Assembly (NCBI GenBank): GCA_001803235.1
Contig: MHBL01000134.1
Location: forward strand, 1 to 50,592
Length of the DNA stretch: 50,592 nucleotides
Origin: Lentisphaerae bacterium RIFOXYA12_64_32
GTDB taxonomy: Bacteria; Verrucomicrobiota; Lentisphaeria; Oligosphaerales; YB12-FULL-65-16
Reading direction: 5' to 3'
The first letter of the stretch is position 1, and each line of letters starts with the position of its first letter. Of the stretch, positions 1 through 8,487 are shown piece after piece. The notes under the pieces are model-generated. The model was not told where the DNA came from, made no database searches, and saw nothing but the letters and a program-made list of their open reading frames with translations. The position numbers and the translations under genes were made by a program.

Positions 1-622
<622 letters not shown>

Positions 623-760
623 ACCTTTTTCCCGGACCGTGAAACAATCTCCCAAAAGAGACTAAACACGGCCCGGCAAAAACCAACTAATCCAATCAAC
701 CCGGCCACTACGGCATGGACTAACCTTCACTGCAACACGTTCCTGTGCCCATTCCTTTCG

Positions 761-876
761 GACTGGTGACCATGGCGAGGAAGTAACACCCGTTCCCATC
801 CCGAACACGACGGTTAAGAGCCTCTGCGGCGATGATACTGCATACTTGAATGCGGGAAAGTAGCACGTTGCCAGTC
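761..876 (+). rRNA. rrf: 5S ribosomal RNA
   Basis: The 5S rRNA follows the 23S by about 138 bases with no tRNA between. The core CCCATCCCGAACACG is visible near 796-810. The first ten bases (GACTGGTGAC) pair with the last ten (GTTGCCAGTC) to give helix I, and the pairing extends two more base pairs outward (759-878). Length is about 116 nt, normal for bacteria. The T-rich run just after it probably ends the rRNA operon. Confidence 0.93.
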
Positions 877-892
877 CGTTTTCTTTTCTTCT
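877..892 (+). terminator. Probable end of the rRNA operon
   Basis: A T-rich run (TTTTCTTTTCTT) lies immediately after the extended closing helix of 5S rRNA. The helix followed by the T-tract resembles an intrinsic terminator. Confidence 0.5.
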
Positions 893-1040
893 ACAAGTCA
901 CACCCCAGCATAACCTCGCGTGCGGGGGGTAGGTTTTATCTTCAATGCGAGGTTCGGCTATTGGAAAAAGCCTAGGACGGTGGGTAAAGTACGTAGGTGG
1001 ATGCGTTCTTGGCGTGGGGAAGCCAACGGGAGCTCAAGGT

Positions 1041-1451
1041 ATGGCCCACCTGGAGTACATCGTCAGCAACCGGATGAACGAGTTCAAACTGACCAAGACC
1101 GACTCGCTCATCGGGCGGTCTGACAGTTGCAGCCTGCAATTGCTGCACGACTCAGAGATCAGCCGCGTTCACTGCTGTGTTCAGAAGCAGCCCGACAATT
1201 CCTACGTGGTTCTCGACGAAGGCGCCAAGAACGGCACGTTCGTGAACGGGCGGCGGATCGTTAACGAAGAGTTTGGGCTCCGCGACGGGGACGAGATCCA
1301 GATTGGCAAGACGGTTCTAACGTTCCGAGACCGGCACGAAGTCCCTGCCGGAGGACGCACGGATTACTTCTTCAAGGAGATTGCGAACGAGATGGAAGAG
1401 GGCAAGGGTTTCCACACGATCATGAGCGAGATCGTGGGGAAGAAGAAGTAG
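1041..1451 (+). CDS. FHA-domain protein
   Basis: Small (136 aa) protein that is almost entirely one forkhead-associated domain, a module binding phosphothreonine peptides on partner proteins. The FHA signature is complete: GR at residues 25-26, SRVH at 41-44, NGTFVNG at 64-70 and LRDGDEIQIG at 80-89. No signal peptide or membrane segment is seen, so it should be cytoplasmic. The ATG at 1041 is chosen because homology starts there; an in-frame ATG at 945 would add 32 residues unlike any FHA protein. A short Lys-rich tail follows the domain. A strong terminator lies 60 bp downstream, so it is probably monocistronic. No Ser/Thr kinase is encoded nearby, so its partner is unknown. Confidence 0.88.
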   Translation: MAHLEYIVSNRMNEFKLTKTDSLIGRSDSCSLQLLHDSEISRVHCCVQKQPDNSYVVLDEGAKNGTFVNGRRIVNEEFGLRDGDEIQIGKTVLTFRDRHEVPAGGRTDYFFKEIANEMEEGKGFHTIMSEIVGKKK

Positions 1452-1511
1452 TCGCGGGAACGGAGCAGCGGAGGTTTTCAGTCGGGAATCGATCAGCGTT
1501 TGGGATGCACC

Positions 1512-1546
1512 ACGGCTTCCGTTAACCCGGAAGCCGTTTTTGTTTT
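1512..1546 (+). terminator. Intrinsic terminator after the FHA gene
   Basis: A perfect 10-bp stem (ACGGCTTCCG, loop TTAACC, CGGAAGCCGT) is followed by TTTTGTTTT, the classic shape of a Rho-independent terminator. Confidence 0.88.
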
Positions 1547-1919
1547 CGCCCCGGGTGCACGGCCAGCGCTGTCGGTCCATTCCACGGCGCAGGCATGGAA
1601 GCCTTGGCTCAGGTTCTGTGCCGCGTGCCAGATGGTCGTGTTCGACGGCAAACCGTCTTGGTGCAGGGTGGCATTGGTCCGGGCAGTGGCCCTCGTTCAC
1701 GTCGATCTCGAAGCCGGTGGCCCCGCGGGAAGCGAGCGTGCTCACCGTCCGCACTGGCTCCAATATGCGCCGATCCCGGCGCAGGGCAAGGCTGTAATGT
1801 CCGCTTGACGTGGCAGTCCCGGGCGCCTATGCTTTTGCCAGGCGAGGGAACCGCCGTCGTCCGACAGATACACCGGAACGTCAGGCGCCGGCTCAACAGG
1901 CCAAACCGGGGTGCAGACA
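1547..1919. other. Intergenic region with no recognised gene
   Basis: GC-rich stretch between the FHA terminator and the CHASE2 gene. Several open frames cross it on both strands, but none has a recognisable protein pattern or ribosome binding site. No clear promoter was seen. Confidence 0.5.
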
Positions 1920-3341
1920 ATGATTGGGCAATCCGACAAGTCGCAGTCCCGTCGTCTGCCGGTGTTTCTGGTCGGCTGCGCCGCGGTCGCCTGTTGTCTT
2001 GTGCTCCTCGTGCTGCTGGGGCACGGGCCAGGGCGGCAGGTCGTCGAATCCATCGACCGGGCAGCCGTCGACGTCATGTTCCGGTTCCGGGGCCCCGCGG
2101 AAACCACGGGCCGAGTCGTGATCGTCACCATCGACGAGAAGAGCCTCGCCGCGCTGGGCCAGTGGCCGTGGCCGCGGGACCTCACCGGGCAGCTGCTGCG
2201 ACGAATCGCGGCCGACAAACCGCGCGTGATCGGGATGGATGTGCTGTTTGCCGAGCCCGACCGCACCGACCCGAAACGCGGCCCCAGCCTCGTCCGTGAC
2301 CTGCTCAAAGACAAGCCCCAGGTCGAACCGGCTGAACTCGACAACGACGGCCGGCTGGCCGCGGCCATCGCGGCGGCGCCGGTGGTTCTCGGGTACGGAT
2401 TCCAGTTCGAGAATGACGGTCTCCGCGACGACAATGTCCAGCCATGTCCCCGGTTCTACGTGCCTGCCGCGGAGTTGCCGGCGGCGCACGCTTGGGCGTG
2501 CCAGGCGTACCGACCGATCTGCGCCCTGCCGGTGCTGTCGGAGCAAGCGCGCTCCGAAGGCCACGGCAACCTTCTCCCGGACGGTTCGGGCATCTGTCGT
2601 GCTGTTCCTCTGTTGATCGGGTATGCGGACGTGTTCTACCCTGCACTTTCCTTTGAGATGGTCCGCGAGGGACTTGGGGGTCCCGCTGCCCTGGTGTCAT
2701 CACGCCGCAGCGTCGTCGGCCTCAGGCTCGGCGAGAGGCTTATCCCGACCGATTCCCGGGGGCACTTTTACCTGAACTTCCGCGGGCCAGAGGGGAGCTT
2801 CCCTCGCGTGTCCGCGGTCGCCGTGCTGCAGGGTGAAGTCGCGGCAGGAACATTCACCGACCGCTTCGTGCTGGTAGGCGCGACGGCGGTTGGCATCGGC
2901 GATCTGGTGGCAACCCCGATGAGCGCCGCTTGTCCGGGCGTGGAAATCCACGCCACGGCCGTGGACAACATGCTGGCGGGTGACTGTATGGAGTTCGATG
3001 CCGCGGCCAATCTTGGCTACACGTTCATGACCGTCCTGCTCGCGGGTCTGGCACTCGCGGCCCTGCTCGCGTGGATGCGGCCGATTCCCGGCACGGCCAT
3101 TGCGATTCTGCTCCTCGTGGGCATGGTGGTTGGCAACTACCGGTTCCTGTTCCTCAACCACCGGATCGTGGGCCTCACGTTCCCCCTGTTCTCACTGTTC
3201 CTGGTTCTGGCGGCCATCACCCTTTACAGGGGCGCAAAGAACCATCTCCCGATGGGAAGCGGTGCGACGGGCGCGGAGACGCCGCCATCAGCAGGTGGGG
3301 GGCGCGGAACCACAGGACACGAGGAGAAGACACCGTCATGA
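1920..3341 (+). CDS. CHASE2-domain membrane protein without output domain
   Basis: Predicted 473-aa sensor protein. An N-terminal hydrophobic helix (about residues 12-33) is followed by an extracytoplasmic CHASE2 domain, with the family pattern VIVTIDEKSLAALGQWPWPR and IGMDVLFAEPD, and then three hydrophobic helices near the C-terminus (about 335-440). CHASE2 proteins usually carry an adenylate cyclase, kinase or GGDEF domain after these helices; here only a low-complexity Gly/Thr/Glu tail remains. It may be a truncated sensor or work through a partner. ATG 1920 is used; an in-frame GTG at 1911 is possible, and no strong Shine-Dalgarno decides. Its stop overlaps the next ATG by four bases (ATGA), which suggests translational coupling. 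Confidence 0.85.
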   Translation: MIGQSDKSQSRRLPVFLVGCAAVACCLVLLVLLGHGPGRQVVESIDRAAVDVMFRFRGPAETTGRVVIVTIDEKSLAALGQWPWPRDLTGQLLRRIAADKPRVIGMDVLFAEPDRTDPKRGPSLVRDLLKDKPQVEPAELDNDGRLAAAIAAAPVVLGYGFQFENDGLRDDNVQPCPRFYVPAAELPAAHAWACQAYRPICALPVLSEQARSEGHGNLLPDGSGICRAVPLLIGYADVFYPALSFEMVREGLGGPAALVSSRRSVVGLRLGERLIPTDSRGHFYLNFRGPEGSFPRVSAVAVLQGEVAAGTFTDRFVLVGATAVGIGDLVATPMSAACPGVEIHATAVDNMLAGDCMEFDAAANLGYTFMTVLLAGLALAALLAWMRPIPGTAIAILLLVGMVVGNYRFLFLNHRIVGLTFPLFSLFLVLAAITLYRGAKNHLPMGSGATGAETPPSAGGGRGTTGHEEKTPS

Positions 3342-3733
3342 GTGAAACTGCAAATGCTCGCCAAACGACGTCGGCCACGCCCGCGGATTCGGGAGCGCCT
3401 GACCGGCCCGGCGGCGAGGTGGTCGTGTACCGGACTGAGGACGGGCACAGCCGCATCGACGTACGGCTGGACGGCGGGACCGTGTGGCTGCCCCAGTCCC
3501 TTATCGCGGAGCTATTTGAGACGACCGTTCCGAACGTCAACATACACCTGAAGAACATCTACGCCGAAGGGGAACTCCAGGCGGAGGCAACTATTAAGGA
3601 ATGCTTAATGATTCGCCAGGTGGGGACGCGCCACGTGTCGCGCCGGGGGCAACCAGCGCGGGGACACGCTTGGCGCATGCGAACTACTGCTCACCGGCGA
3701 GTCGGACGAATTCCTGGTACATCCGCGGGCTGA
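3338..3733 (+). pseudogene. Truncated RhuM-family gene (5' fragment)
   Basis: The first ~100 codons read like the N-terminus of RhuM/virulence-associated proteins: VVVYRTEDGHSRIDVRLDGG, then TVWLPQSLIAELFETT (a helix-turn-helix-like segment), ending near VGTRHVSRRGQ. Family members continue with a EFYNLD-type region and are over 300 aa long. Here the similarity breaks off near 3645 and the frame runs on through unrelated sequence to a stop at 3733. The start overlaps the CHASE2 stop. I read it as a gene cut by recombination. A short remaining product (131 aa) could still be made. Confidence 0.6.
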
Positions 3734-4169
3734 TCCAGAAATGGTGTCGGTCGCGAAGTCGGCCGACCAAGACCCTGACTGACGAGAGCAAACCGAGTTG
3801 TTTAGCTTTGAGTAGCAGCCCCAGTGTCCCGGTTAGCCGGATACCGAAGCCTTCGGCTACGGCGCGGGCATCCCTGTCGTCCATCAGGCAGAGTTTGGCG
3901 CCCAGTTCGACACCGAGCGCCACGGTTTCCGCCTCGCCCCGATGCAGAGTTCGCCTCAGTTGCTGGATCAGGACGTCGTTGGTCACCTTGTGGACCTGCA
4001 CCCGACCGCCGTCCAGCGCCTCACGCCATTCCCGGTTGCGGGCAAACGCCTGGTCGACCTCGTCCCGCACGGGTTCGGGAACATGGACCTCCCGGCAGAG
4101 GGACGCCACAAGACGGAACTGGTCAAGGTGCAGAAGGTTGCTGATCGGCGTCGTGTTGCTGACGATCAT
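3684..4169 (-). CDS. DUF3368-family PIN-like toxin
   Basis: Predicted ribonuclease-like toxin of 161 aa. The N-terminus MIVSNTTPISNLLHL is typical of the DUF3368 branch of the PIN superfamily, whose members have acidic active-site residues. Further family features are VHVPEPVRDEV, RGEAETVALGVELGAKLCLM followed by DDRDAR, and a hydrophobic KAKQLGLL segment. The start at 4169 overlaps the upstream UPF0175 gene by four bases, the normal arrangement for a toxin-antitoxin pair. Longer upstream frames have no family similarity. The target RNA is unknown. Confidence 0.85.
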   Translation of the reverse strand: MIVSNTTPISNLLHLDQFRLVASLCREVHVPEPVRDEVDQAFARNREWREALDGGRVQVHKVTNDVLIQQLRRTLHRGEAETVALGVELGAKLCLMDDRDARAVAEGFGIRLTGTLGLLLKAKQLGLLSSVRVLVGRLRDRHHFWISPRMYQEFVRLAGEQ

Positions 4170-4426
4170 GGGGCGACATCCAGGGCGTCCAGGTCTGCGA
4201 CGAGCGTTCGGGGTTCGGCGTGGATGGCCACTTCGTTCTCCGCCAGGAACCGTTCGAAGCGGAGGCGGTTCATTCCCAGCAGTTCGGCACCCTGACCCGA
4301 AGTAATGATGCCTTGCTCGTAAAGGCGCACGACCAGTTTCTCCATGAGCATCTTCCTGGCCTTTCTGGGCGGAAGCTTGATCTGAGCCGCAATACCGGCG
4401 GGGATTTCGAGTGTGATGGCGTCCAT
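4166..4426 (-). CDS. UPF0175-family antitoxin
   Basis: An 86-aa protein matching the UPF0175 family, the usual partner of DUF3368 toxins. It has MDAITLEIPAGIAAQIKLP at the start, a helical RKARKMLMEKLVVRLYEQG segment, and a helix-turn-helix-like stretch, ITSGQGAELLGMNRLRFERF. It should bind the toxin and probably represses the operon's own promoter. ATG 4426 is chosen because the family pattern begins there. The gene precedes and overlaps its toxin by four bases. Confidence 0.87.
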   Translation of the reverse strand: MDAITLEIPAGIAAQIKLPPRKARKMLMEKLVVRLYEQGIITSGQGAELLGMNRLRFERFLAENEVAIHAEPRTLVADLDALDVAP

Positions 4427-4679
4427 GGCGTCTGTCCTCGTGTCGCACCCGTTCGGGTTCCAGGCGGCGTGCGGACCGTATCGCCATGCAGCAGGCAACT
4501 ACGACCACAACCGCCTCTATGACTGACAGTAATGCTGTCCTCCCCGCTCTTCAAGATGTCCGCGCGTTTCTCCGAGTTGAAACCGGCCCGAACGCGGCAT
4601 AGATTCGCGGTCTTGTCGGCCGCTGCGTGGCGGAGCGGTTGCGACGACGATCGCGATGAACGATTGCAGCGAGGCGCCG

Positions 4680-4922
4680 ATGATTCTGGCACGCACATCC
4701 AAACCGACTCTTACGCCGTTCGGGCTCAACCACAACGACACGCTGCGGTTCACGTGTCGCGACGGGCGGGGCTGGGACATGACACTGCTGGCCACGTCGG
4801 CGGCGGTGCTCGAGCGCGAGCACGCGGCGCGGCGCGGGTACCAGGACAAAGGCCACGACAGCGGCGACATTTCCGCCTACGCGTTCGAGTGCGATCTGCG
4901 CATCAACGGCCGCGAAGAAAAG
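4680..4922 (+). pseudogene. 5' fragment of an unrecognised gene, cut by a repeat element
   Basis: An open frame from ATG 4680 gives a plausible protein start (TLTPFGLNHNDTLRFTC, then WDMTLLATSAAVLE and GDISAYAFECDLRINGRE). It then runs directly into palindromic repeat copy A at 4923, after which the residues are only repeat translation. I do not recognise the family. The composition (regular alternation, no low-complexity bias before the repeat) suggests a real gene whose 3' part was lost or displaced when the element arrived. Confidence 0.4.
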
Positions 4923-5123
4923 CGACCTGTGCGGGTAAATCCAGTCTCGCGGAAGTATGGCCGCAGTGGCTCGGCGCGTCCCGCGCCGAAGCAGGGTGCG
5001 CCGGCCGGCCTGTCCGGCGAAGCCGCCTGGGCGAAGTCGGATCCCCGGCCGCGGGCCTCGGGCCGGGACGGCCCCGAGCACCCTGCTGCGGTCCCGGAGG
5101 TCCCGCGCCACTGCCCGCTGCCG
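4923..5123 (-). repeat. Dispersed GC-rich palindromic element, copy A
   Basis: Inverse-oriented copy of a repeat also found at 9918, 25304 and 32081. Read on the minus strand it has the shared head (GTGGCGCGGGACCTCCGGGA), left arm GCAGGGTGCTCGGGG, a centre with GGCCCGCGGCCGGGG plus a ~30-base insertion unique to this copy, right arm CCGGCGCACCCTGC and a tail ending in CCCGCACAGGTCG. The head and tail ends agree best with copy D at 32.1 kb. Confidence 0.85.
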
Positions 5124-5449
5124 TGGATCGCCCCGCACAGTTGCCGAAATATCGAACCCAAGGCGGCGTTCTGCGGTTCGTACGGGCTCGCGTTGCCTTC
5201 GGAGCAGTGTTTGACGACGCTCGGTTTCCGGTCTACCCTAAGGCCCCCCAACTTAAGGACCGTCGCACCACGGGCAAAGGCTGAGGGATGAAACCTGAAA
5301 CCTGAAGTGGAAACAGGCCCACCGCATGGCATTCTGGACTCTGGACCTCAGCTTTCAGCTTTCAGCCCTCAACCCTAAGTTGGGTGTCATTGCGGTCTAC
5401 CCTACCGGCGTCGGAACGACAGTGGTGTTTCAAGCGGAGGATCAGGATT
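5124..5449. other. Intergenic region with simple direct repeats
   Basis: No gene is recognised. Two short simple repeats are visible: ACCTGAAACCTGAA near 5293-5306 and three CAGCTTTCAGC-like units near 5348-5370. The same CCTGAAACCTG word recurs at 39471-39480. The ribosome binding site of the next gene (GCGGAGG) lies at 5434-5440. Confidence 0.5.
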
Positions 5450-6445
5450 ATGGCAAAACTGCGTGTCGGGGCGATCGGGGTCGGGGGCATGGGCAAGGCG
5501 CACCTGGACTCGATTCTGGTGCACAAGGGTGTCACGGTCCGGGCGGTGTGCGATGTCAGCACGGCGGCACTGGACGCGGTGCAGACGCCGGGCGTTCATA
5601 AGTATACCGACTGGCGCGAGTTGATCGCAAAGGAGGAACTTGACCTCGTCGCCGTCTGTCTGCCGCACCACCTCTATCCACCGGTCGTGATCGCGGCGCT
5701 CAAAGCCGGACTGCACGTCTACAAGGACAAGCCGTTCGCCAAAGACCTGGCGGACGCGCGGAAGATGCTTGCGGCTGCGAAGAAGCACCAACGCCGGCTT
5801 TTTGTCGGTGCGCAGCGCAAGTTCTCGCCGTCGTTCCTGAAAGCCTTGGACATCCTGAAGTCGGGCAAGCTCGGGAAGATCCATTTTGTCCGCGGCGCGA
5901 TCCACTACTACTGGACGCCGGTGTTCGAGGACGCCATGCGCTGGCGCGGCCAGGCCAAGGAGTCCGGCGGCATTGCGATCATCGATTCGGGCTACCACAT
6001 CCTGGACGCGGTCATGGCGTTTTGCGGCACGCCTCGGAGCGTGTTTGCCTCGACTGGGTCATTGCGTGCGGCCGCGAAAGGCACGTACGACATCGACGAC
6101 AAGGCGGCGCTGGTTCTGGACTTCCCGGACGGCGCGCTGGGGTCGATGACGATCAGTTTCGCCACCGTGCCGGGCGAGTTCCGCGTCGTGCTGCACGGGC
6201 AGGCGGGGACGTTGGACATCACGCCGGCGGCGATGAACCTGTACCAGGCCGACAAACTGGTCGAGACGATCACGGTCGACGACGCGAAGGTCAACACCCT
6301 GGCGGCGCAGTTTGCGCACTGCGTCAAAGCGCTGCGTGCCGGCAAGCCGTCGCTGTGCGACCCGGACCGGGCGCTGGAAGTGCAGAAGGTCATCGAGGCC
6401 GCGTACCGCTCCGACGCGGCCGGCGAAGTGGTGCGGGTGCGGTGA
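5450..6445 (+). CDS. Gfo/Idh/MocA-family oxidoreductase
   Basis: Predicted cytoplasmic NAD(P)-dependent sugar or cyclitol dehydrogenase, 331 aa. The N-terminal Rossmann fold starts with RVGAIGVGGMGKAHLDS; the catalytic-loop signature appears as YKDKPFAKDLADARKML (DKP in place of the common EKP). The C-terminal half has the family's alpha/beta domain with a GGIAIIDSGYHILDAV segment containing the usual active-site His. ATG 5450 is supported by GCGGAGG ten bases upstream and by the start of the nucleotide-binding fold. It stands alone, so its substrate cannot be inferred. Confidence 0.9.
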   Translation: MAKLRVGAIGVGGMGKAHLDSILVHKGVTVRAVCDVSTAALDAVQTPGVHKYTDWRELIAKEELDLVAVCLPHHLYPPVVIAALKAGLHVYKDKPFAKDLADARKMLAAAKKHQRRLFVGAQRKFSPSFLKALDILKSGKLGKIHFVRGAIHYYWTPVFEDAMRWRGQAKESGGIAIIDSGYHILDAVMAFCGTPRSVFASTGSLRAAAKGTYDIDDKAALVLDFPDGALGSMTISFATVPGEFRVVLHGQAGTLDITPAAMNLYQADKLVETITVDDAKVNTLAAQFAHCVKALRAGKPSLCDPDRALEVQKVIEAAYRSDAAGEVVRVR

Positions 6446-6489
6446 GGGGTGATGTTGGGAGAAAGGCAAGGGGAAGGGGTAAGAGTGCT

Positions 6490-6541
6490 GATGAGTGTTC
6501 GGTGTTCAGGGACGCCTCCCCCTCGACACCCGACACTCGTC
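6490..6541. repeat. Imperfect inverted repeat after the oxidoreductase gene
   Basis: Arms of 22 bases (6490-6511 and 6520-6541) pair with five mismatches, several of them G-T wobbles. The left arm begins GATGAGTGTTC, the same word as at 39282-39292. There is no T-run, so it is not a typical terminator. Confidence 0.55.
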
Positions 6542-6643
6542 CCACAAACCACGGAGTCTGAACCAACGATCGACCAACCGGAACAGGTGTCAAACGGAGA
6601 CCAGGACTTGACAGCAGCGTTCGGCAGCCAAGGTACAGCTATC

Positions 6644-6672
6644 TTGCCATGGCCGACGCGACGGGCTAGATT
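6644..6672 (+). promoter_or_regulatory. Predicted promoter for the HicB/HicA pair
   Basis: TTGCCA (6644-6649) and TAGATT (6667-6672) are separated by 17 bases and end 21 bases before the HicB start, matching sigma-70-type geometry. GGAGA at 6680-6684 is the likely ribosome binding site. No experimental support. Confidence 0.4.
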
Positions 6673-6693
6673 GGCTCATGGAGACCTCGAACC

Positions 6694-6894
6694 ATGAACA
6701 TCGAGCTTGAATGTGAAGAAGACGGTCGGTGGATTGCTGAAGTGATCGGGTTGCCTGGAACCATGGTCTATGGCCAGACCCGGGCAGAGGCCTTGGCCAA
6801 GGTCGAAGCGCTCGCACTTCGTGTCCTGGCCGATCGCGTCGAGCACGGCGAGCCAGTCCCTGAACTCGACGACGTGTTCGCGGTTCCTGCATGA
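6694..6894 (+). CDS. hicB: HicB-family antitoxin (short form)
   Basis: A 66-aa protein with the partial RNase-H-like fold of HicB antitoxins: ELECEEDGRWIAEVIGLPG, then VYGQTRAEALAKVEALALRV. It lacks a C-terminal DNA-binding domain, so it matches the short HicB type. It should neutralise the downstream HicA toxin by direct binding. A GGAGA ribosome binding site lies nine bases upstream, and the stop overlaps the toxin ATG by four bases (ATGA). The order antitoxin-then-toxin is the reverse of the classical hicAB operon but is common for this short form. Confidence 0.88.
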   Translation: MNIELECEEDGRWIAEVIGLPGTMVYGQTRAEALAKVEALALRVLADRVEHGEPVPELDDVFAVPA

Positions 6895-7106
6895 GCCTGT
6901 GGCCATCCAAGAAAGCTCGACTGGTGTTGGCCGCCCTGCTCCGGATAGGCTGGCGTATCAAGCGCCAGGTGAAGGGCTCACACCGCCTTCTCGAACGCCC
7001 CGGATGGCCGGACTGCACGTTTGCCTTTCACGACGGCGAAGAGATAGGCCCGAGGATGATGGTTCGCATTGCTCGGCGAACCGGCCTCACACCCGATGAC
7101 CTGTGA
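6891..7106 (+). CDS. hicA: HicA-family mRNA interferase toxin
   Basis: A 71-aa protein of the HicA (YcfA-like) family, small double-stranded-RNA-binding-fold toxins that cleave mRNA. Family features are LAALLRIGWRIKRQVKGSHR with the conserved His after GS, then FAFHDGEEIGPRMMVRIARR and the C-terminal TGLTPDDL. Translation is coupled to the antitoxin through the ATGA overlap. The module looks intact. Confidence 0.88.
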   Translation: MSLWPSKKARLVLAALLRIGWRIKRQVKGSHRLLERPGWPDCTFAFHDGEEIGPRMMVRIARRTGLTPDDL

Positions 7107-7230
7107 ATGACTGTCGCCGAACGGTGCCTTCCGCGGTCGGAGTCCCGCCGCATAGGCCGAGCGTTATGGTACGGGTGTCTTTCGGCGGTCGCGACGGGCG
7201 AGGGTCGGGAGTGACACGCGTTCCCTTTGC

Positions 7231-7236
7231 AGGAGG
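7231..7236 (+). promoter_or_regulatory. Ribosome binding site of argJ
   Basis: A consensus AGGAGG lies nine bases before ATG 7246 and immediately abuts an in-frame TTG at 7237. The spacing selects ATG 7246 as the start. Confidence 0.8.
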
Positions 7237-7245
7237 TTGACGGAG

Positions 7246-8484
7246 ATGAGTTTCTCGTTTGTTCCGAGTGGCAGTGTCACCACGCCGCGCGGGTTCCTGG
7301 CGGCGGGTGTGACGGCAGGTCTGAAGAAGAGCGGCGCACCGGACCTGGCGTTGCTGGTCAGCGAGACGCCGGCGGTGGCCGCGGGTGCGTTTACGGCCAA
7401 TGCGTTCTGTGCCGCGCCGGTGCAGTACGACCGGGCGGTGATCGCGGTCGGAAAGCCGGTCCGGGCGGTGATCATTAACAGCGGCAATGCCAATGCGTGC
7501 ACGGGCGCCGCAGGGCTGCGCGACACGAAAGCCACTGCCGTGTTCGTCGCTCGGCGCCTGGGTGTGAAGCCGAGCGAAGTACTGGTGTCGTCGACGGGCC
7601 GGATCGGCGTGCCCATGCCCATGGACGTCATTCTGGCCGGGGCCGGGGCGGCGGTCAAGGCGCTGGTCCCCAACGGCGGCCAGAAGGCGGCGCAGGCGAT
7701 CATGACGACCGACACGAAACCGAAGGCGGTGGCGGTGCAGGTCAAACTGCCGGGCGGCAAGGTGGTGCACATCGGCGGCATGGCCAAGGGCGCCGGGATG
7801 ATCGCGCCGCGGTTGCTGGCCACGCCGCGACAGCACGCGACCATGCTCTCATATGTCACCACCGATGCGGCGGTCACACCCCGTTTCCTCGACCAATGCC
7901 TGGCGGCGGCGCTGGACCAGTCGTTCAACCGCATCACGGTCGACGGTGACATGAGTACGAACGACACACTGATCGTGCTGGCGAACGGCAGCGCCGGGAA
8001 CACGCCGATCCGCGCCGGTACCCCGGCGGCGGCGGCGTTCGCGGAAGGCTTCGTCGCGGTGGTCGGGCGGTTGGCCCGGGAACTGGTCCTGGACGGCGAG
8101 GGCGTGACGCGGTTCGTCGAACTGAACGTGCGCGGCGCGCGCAACCGTGAGGAGGCGCAGCGCTGCGCCAAGGCGATTGCGAACTCCGCACTGTGCAAGA
8201 CGGCGTGGTTCGGGGCCGACCCGAACTGGGGCCGGATCCTGTGCGCGGCCGGGTATTCGGGCGTGAAGATCAACACCGCCAAGGTGTCGCTGGACTACGA
8301 GGGCGTCCCGATCGTGCGCGGCGGTATGTCGGCCGGCACGCCGGAACCGAAACAGGTGAAGGCGATCAAGCGGCGCGAGTTCCGCATTGACCTCGACCTG
8401 GGCGCGGGCAAAGGCGAGTACACCGTCTGGACCTGCGACCTGACCTACGAGTATGTCAAGATCAACGCGGATTATCACACGTAA
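7246..8484 (+). CDS. argJ: Bifunctional glutamate N-acetyltransferase/amino-acid acetyltransferase ArgJ
   Basis: ArgJ of 412 aa transfers the acetyl group of N-acetylornithine to glutamate in arginine synthesis; some members also use acetyl-CoA. Visible motifs are INSGNANACTG (77-87), VSSTGRIGVPMP (114-125), GMAKGAGMIAP (178-188), ATMLSYVTTDA (198-208) and FNRITVDGDMSTND further on. ArgJ precursors cut themselves before the Thr of ATML, which is Thr199 here. Unusually, seven residues (LATPRQH, 191-197) sit between the conserved AP-x-L segment and this Ala-Thr pair; removing them restores the canonical spacing. No other arginine gene is adjacent. The end product is cytoplasmic and probably an alpha/beta heterotetramer, as in the family. 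Confidence 0.95.
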   Translation: MSFSFVPSGSVTTPRGFLAAGVTAGLKKSGAPDLALLVSETPAVAAGAFTANAFCAAPVQYDRAVIAVGKPVRAVIINSGNANACTGAAGLRDTKATAVFVARRLGVKPSEVLVSSTGRIGVPMPMDVILAGAGAAVKALVPNGGQKAAQAIMTTDTKPKAVAVQVKLPGGKVVHIGGMAKGAGMIAPRLLATPRQHATMLSYVTTDAAVTPRFLDQCLAAALDQSFNRITVDGDMSTNDTLIVLANGSAGNTPIRAGTPAAAAFAEGFVAVVGRLARELVLDGEGVTRFVELNVRGARNREEAQRCAKAIANSALCKTAWFGADPNWGRILCAAGYSGVKINTAKVSLDYEGVPIVRGGMSAGTPEPKQVKAIKRREFRIDLDLGAGKGEYTVWTCDLTYEYVKINADYHT

Positions 8485-8487
8485 GTG

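Noticed and set aside
623..760. A tRNA in the 23S-5S spacer
   Set aside because: No cloverleaf, CCA end or TTCGA-type T-loop could be found in the spacer.
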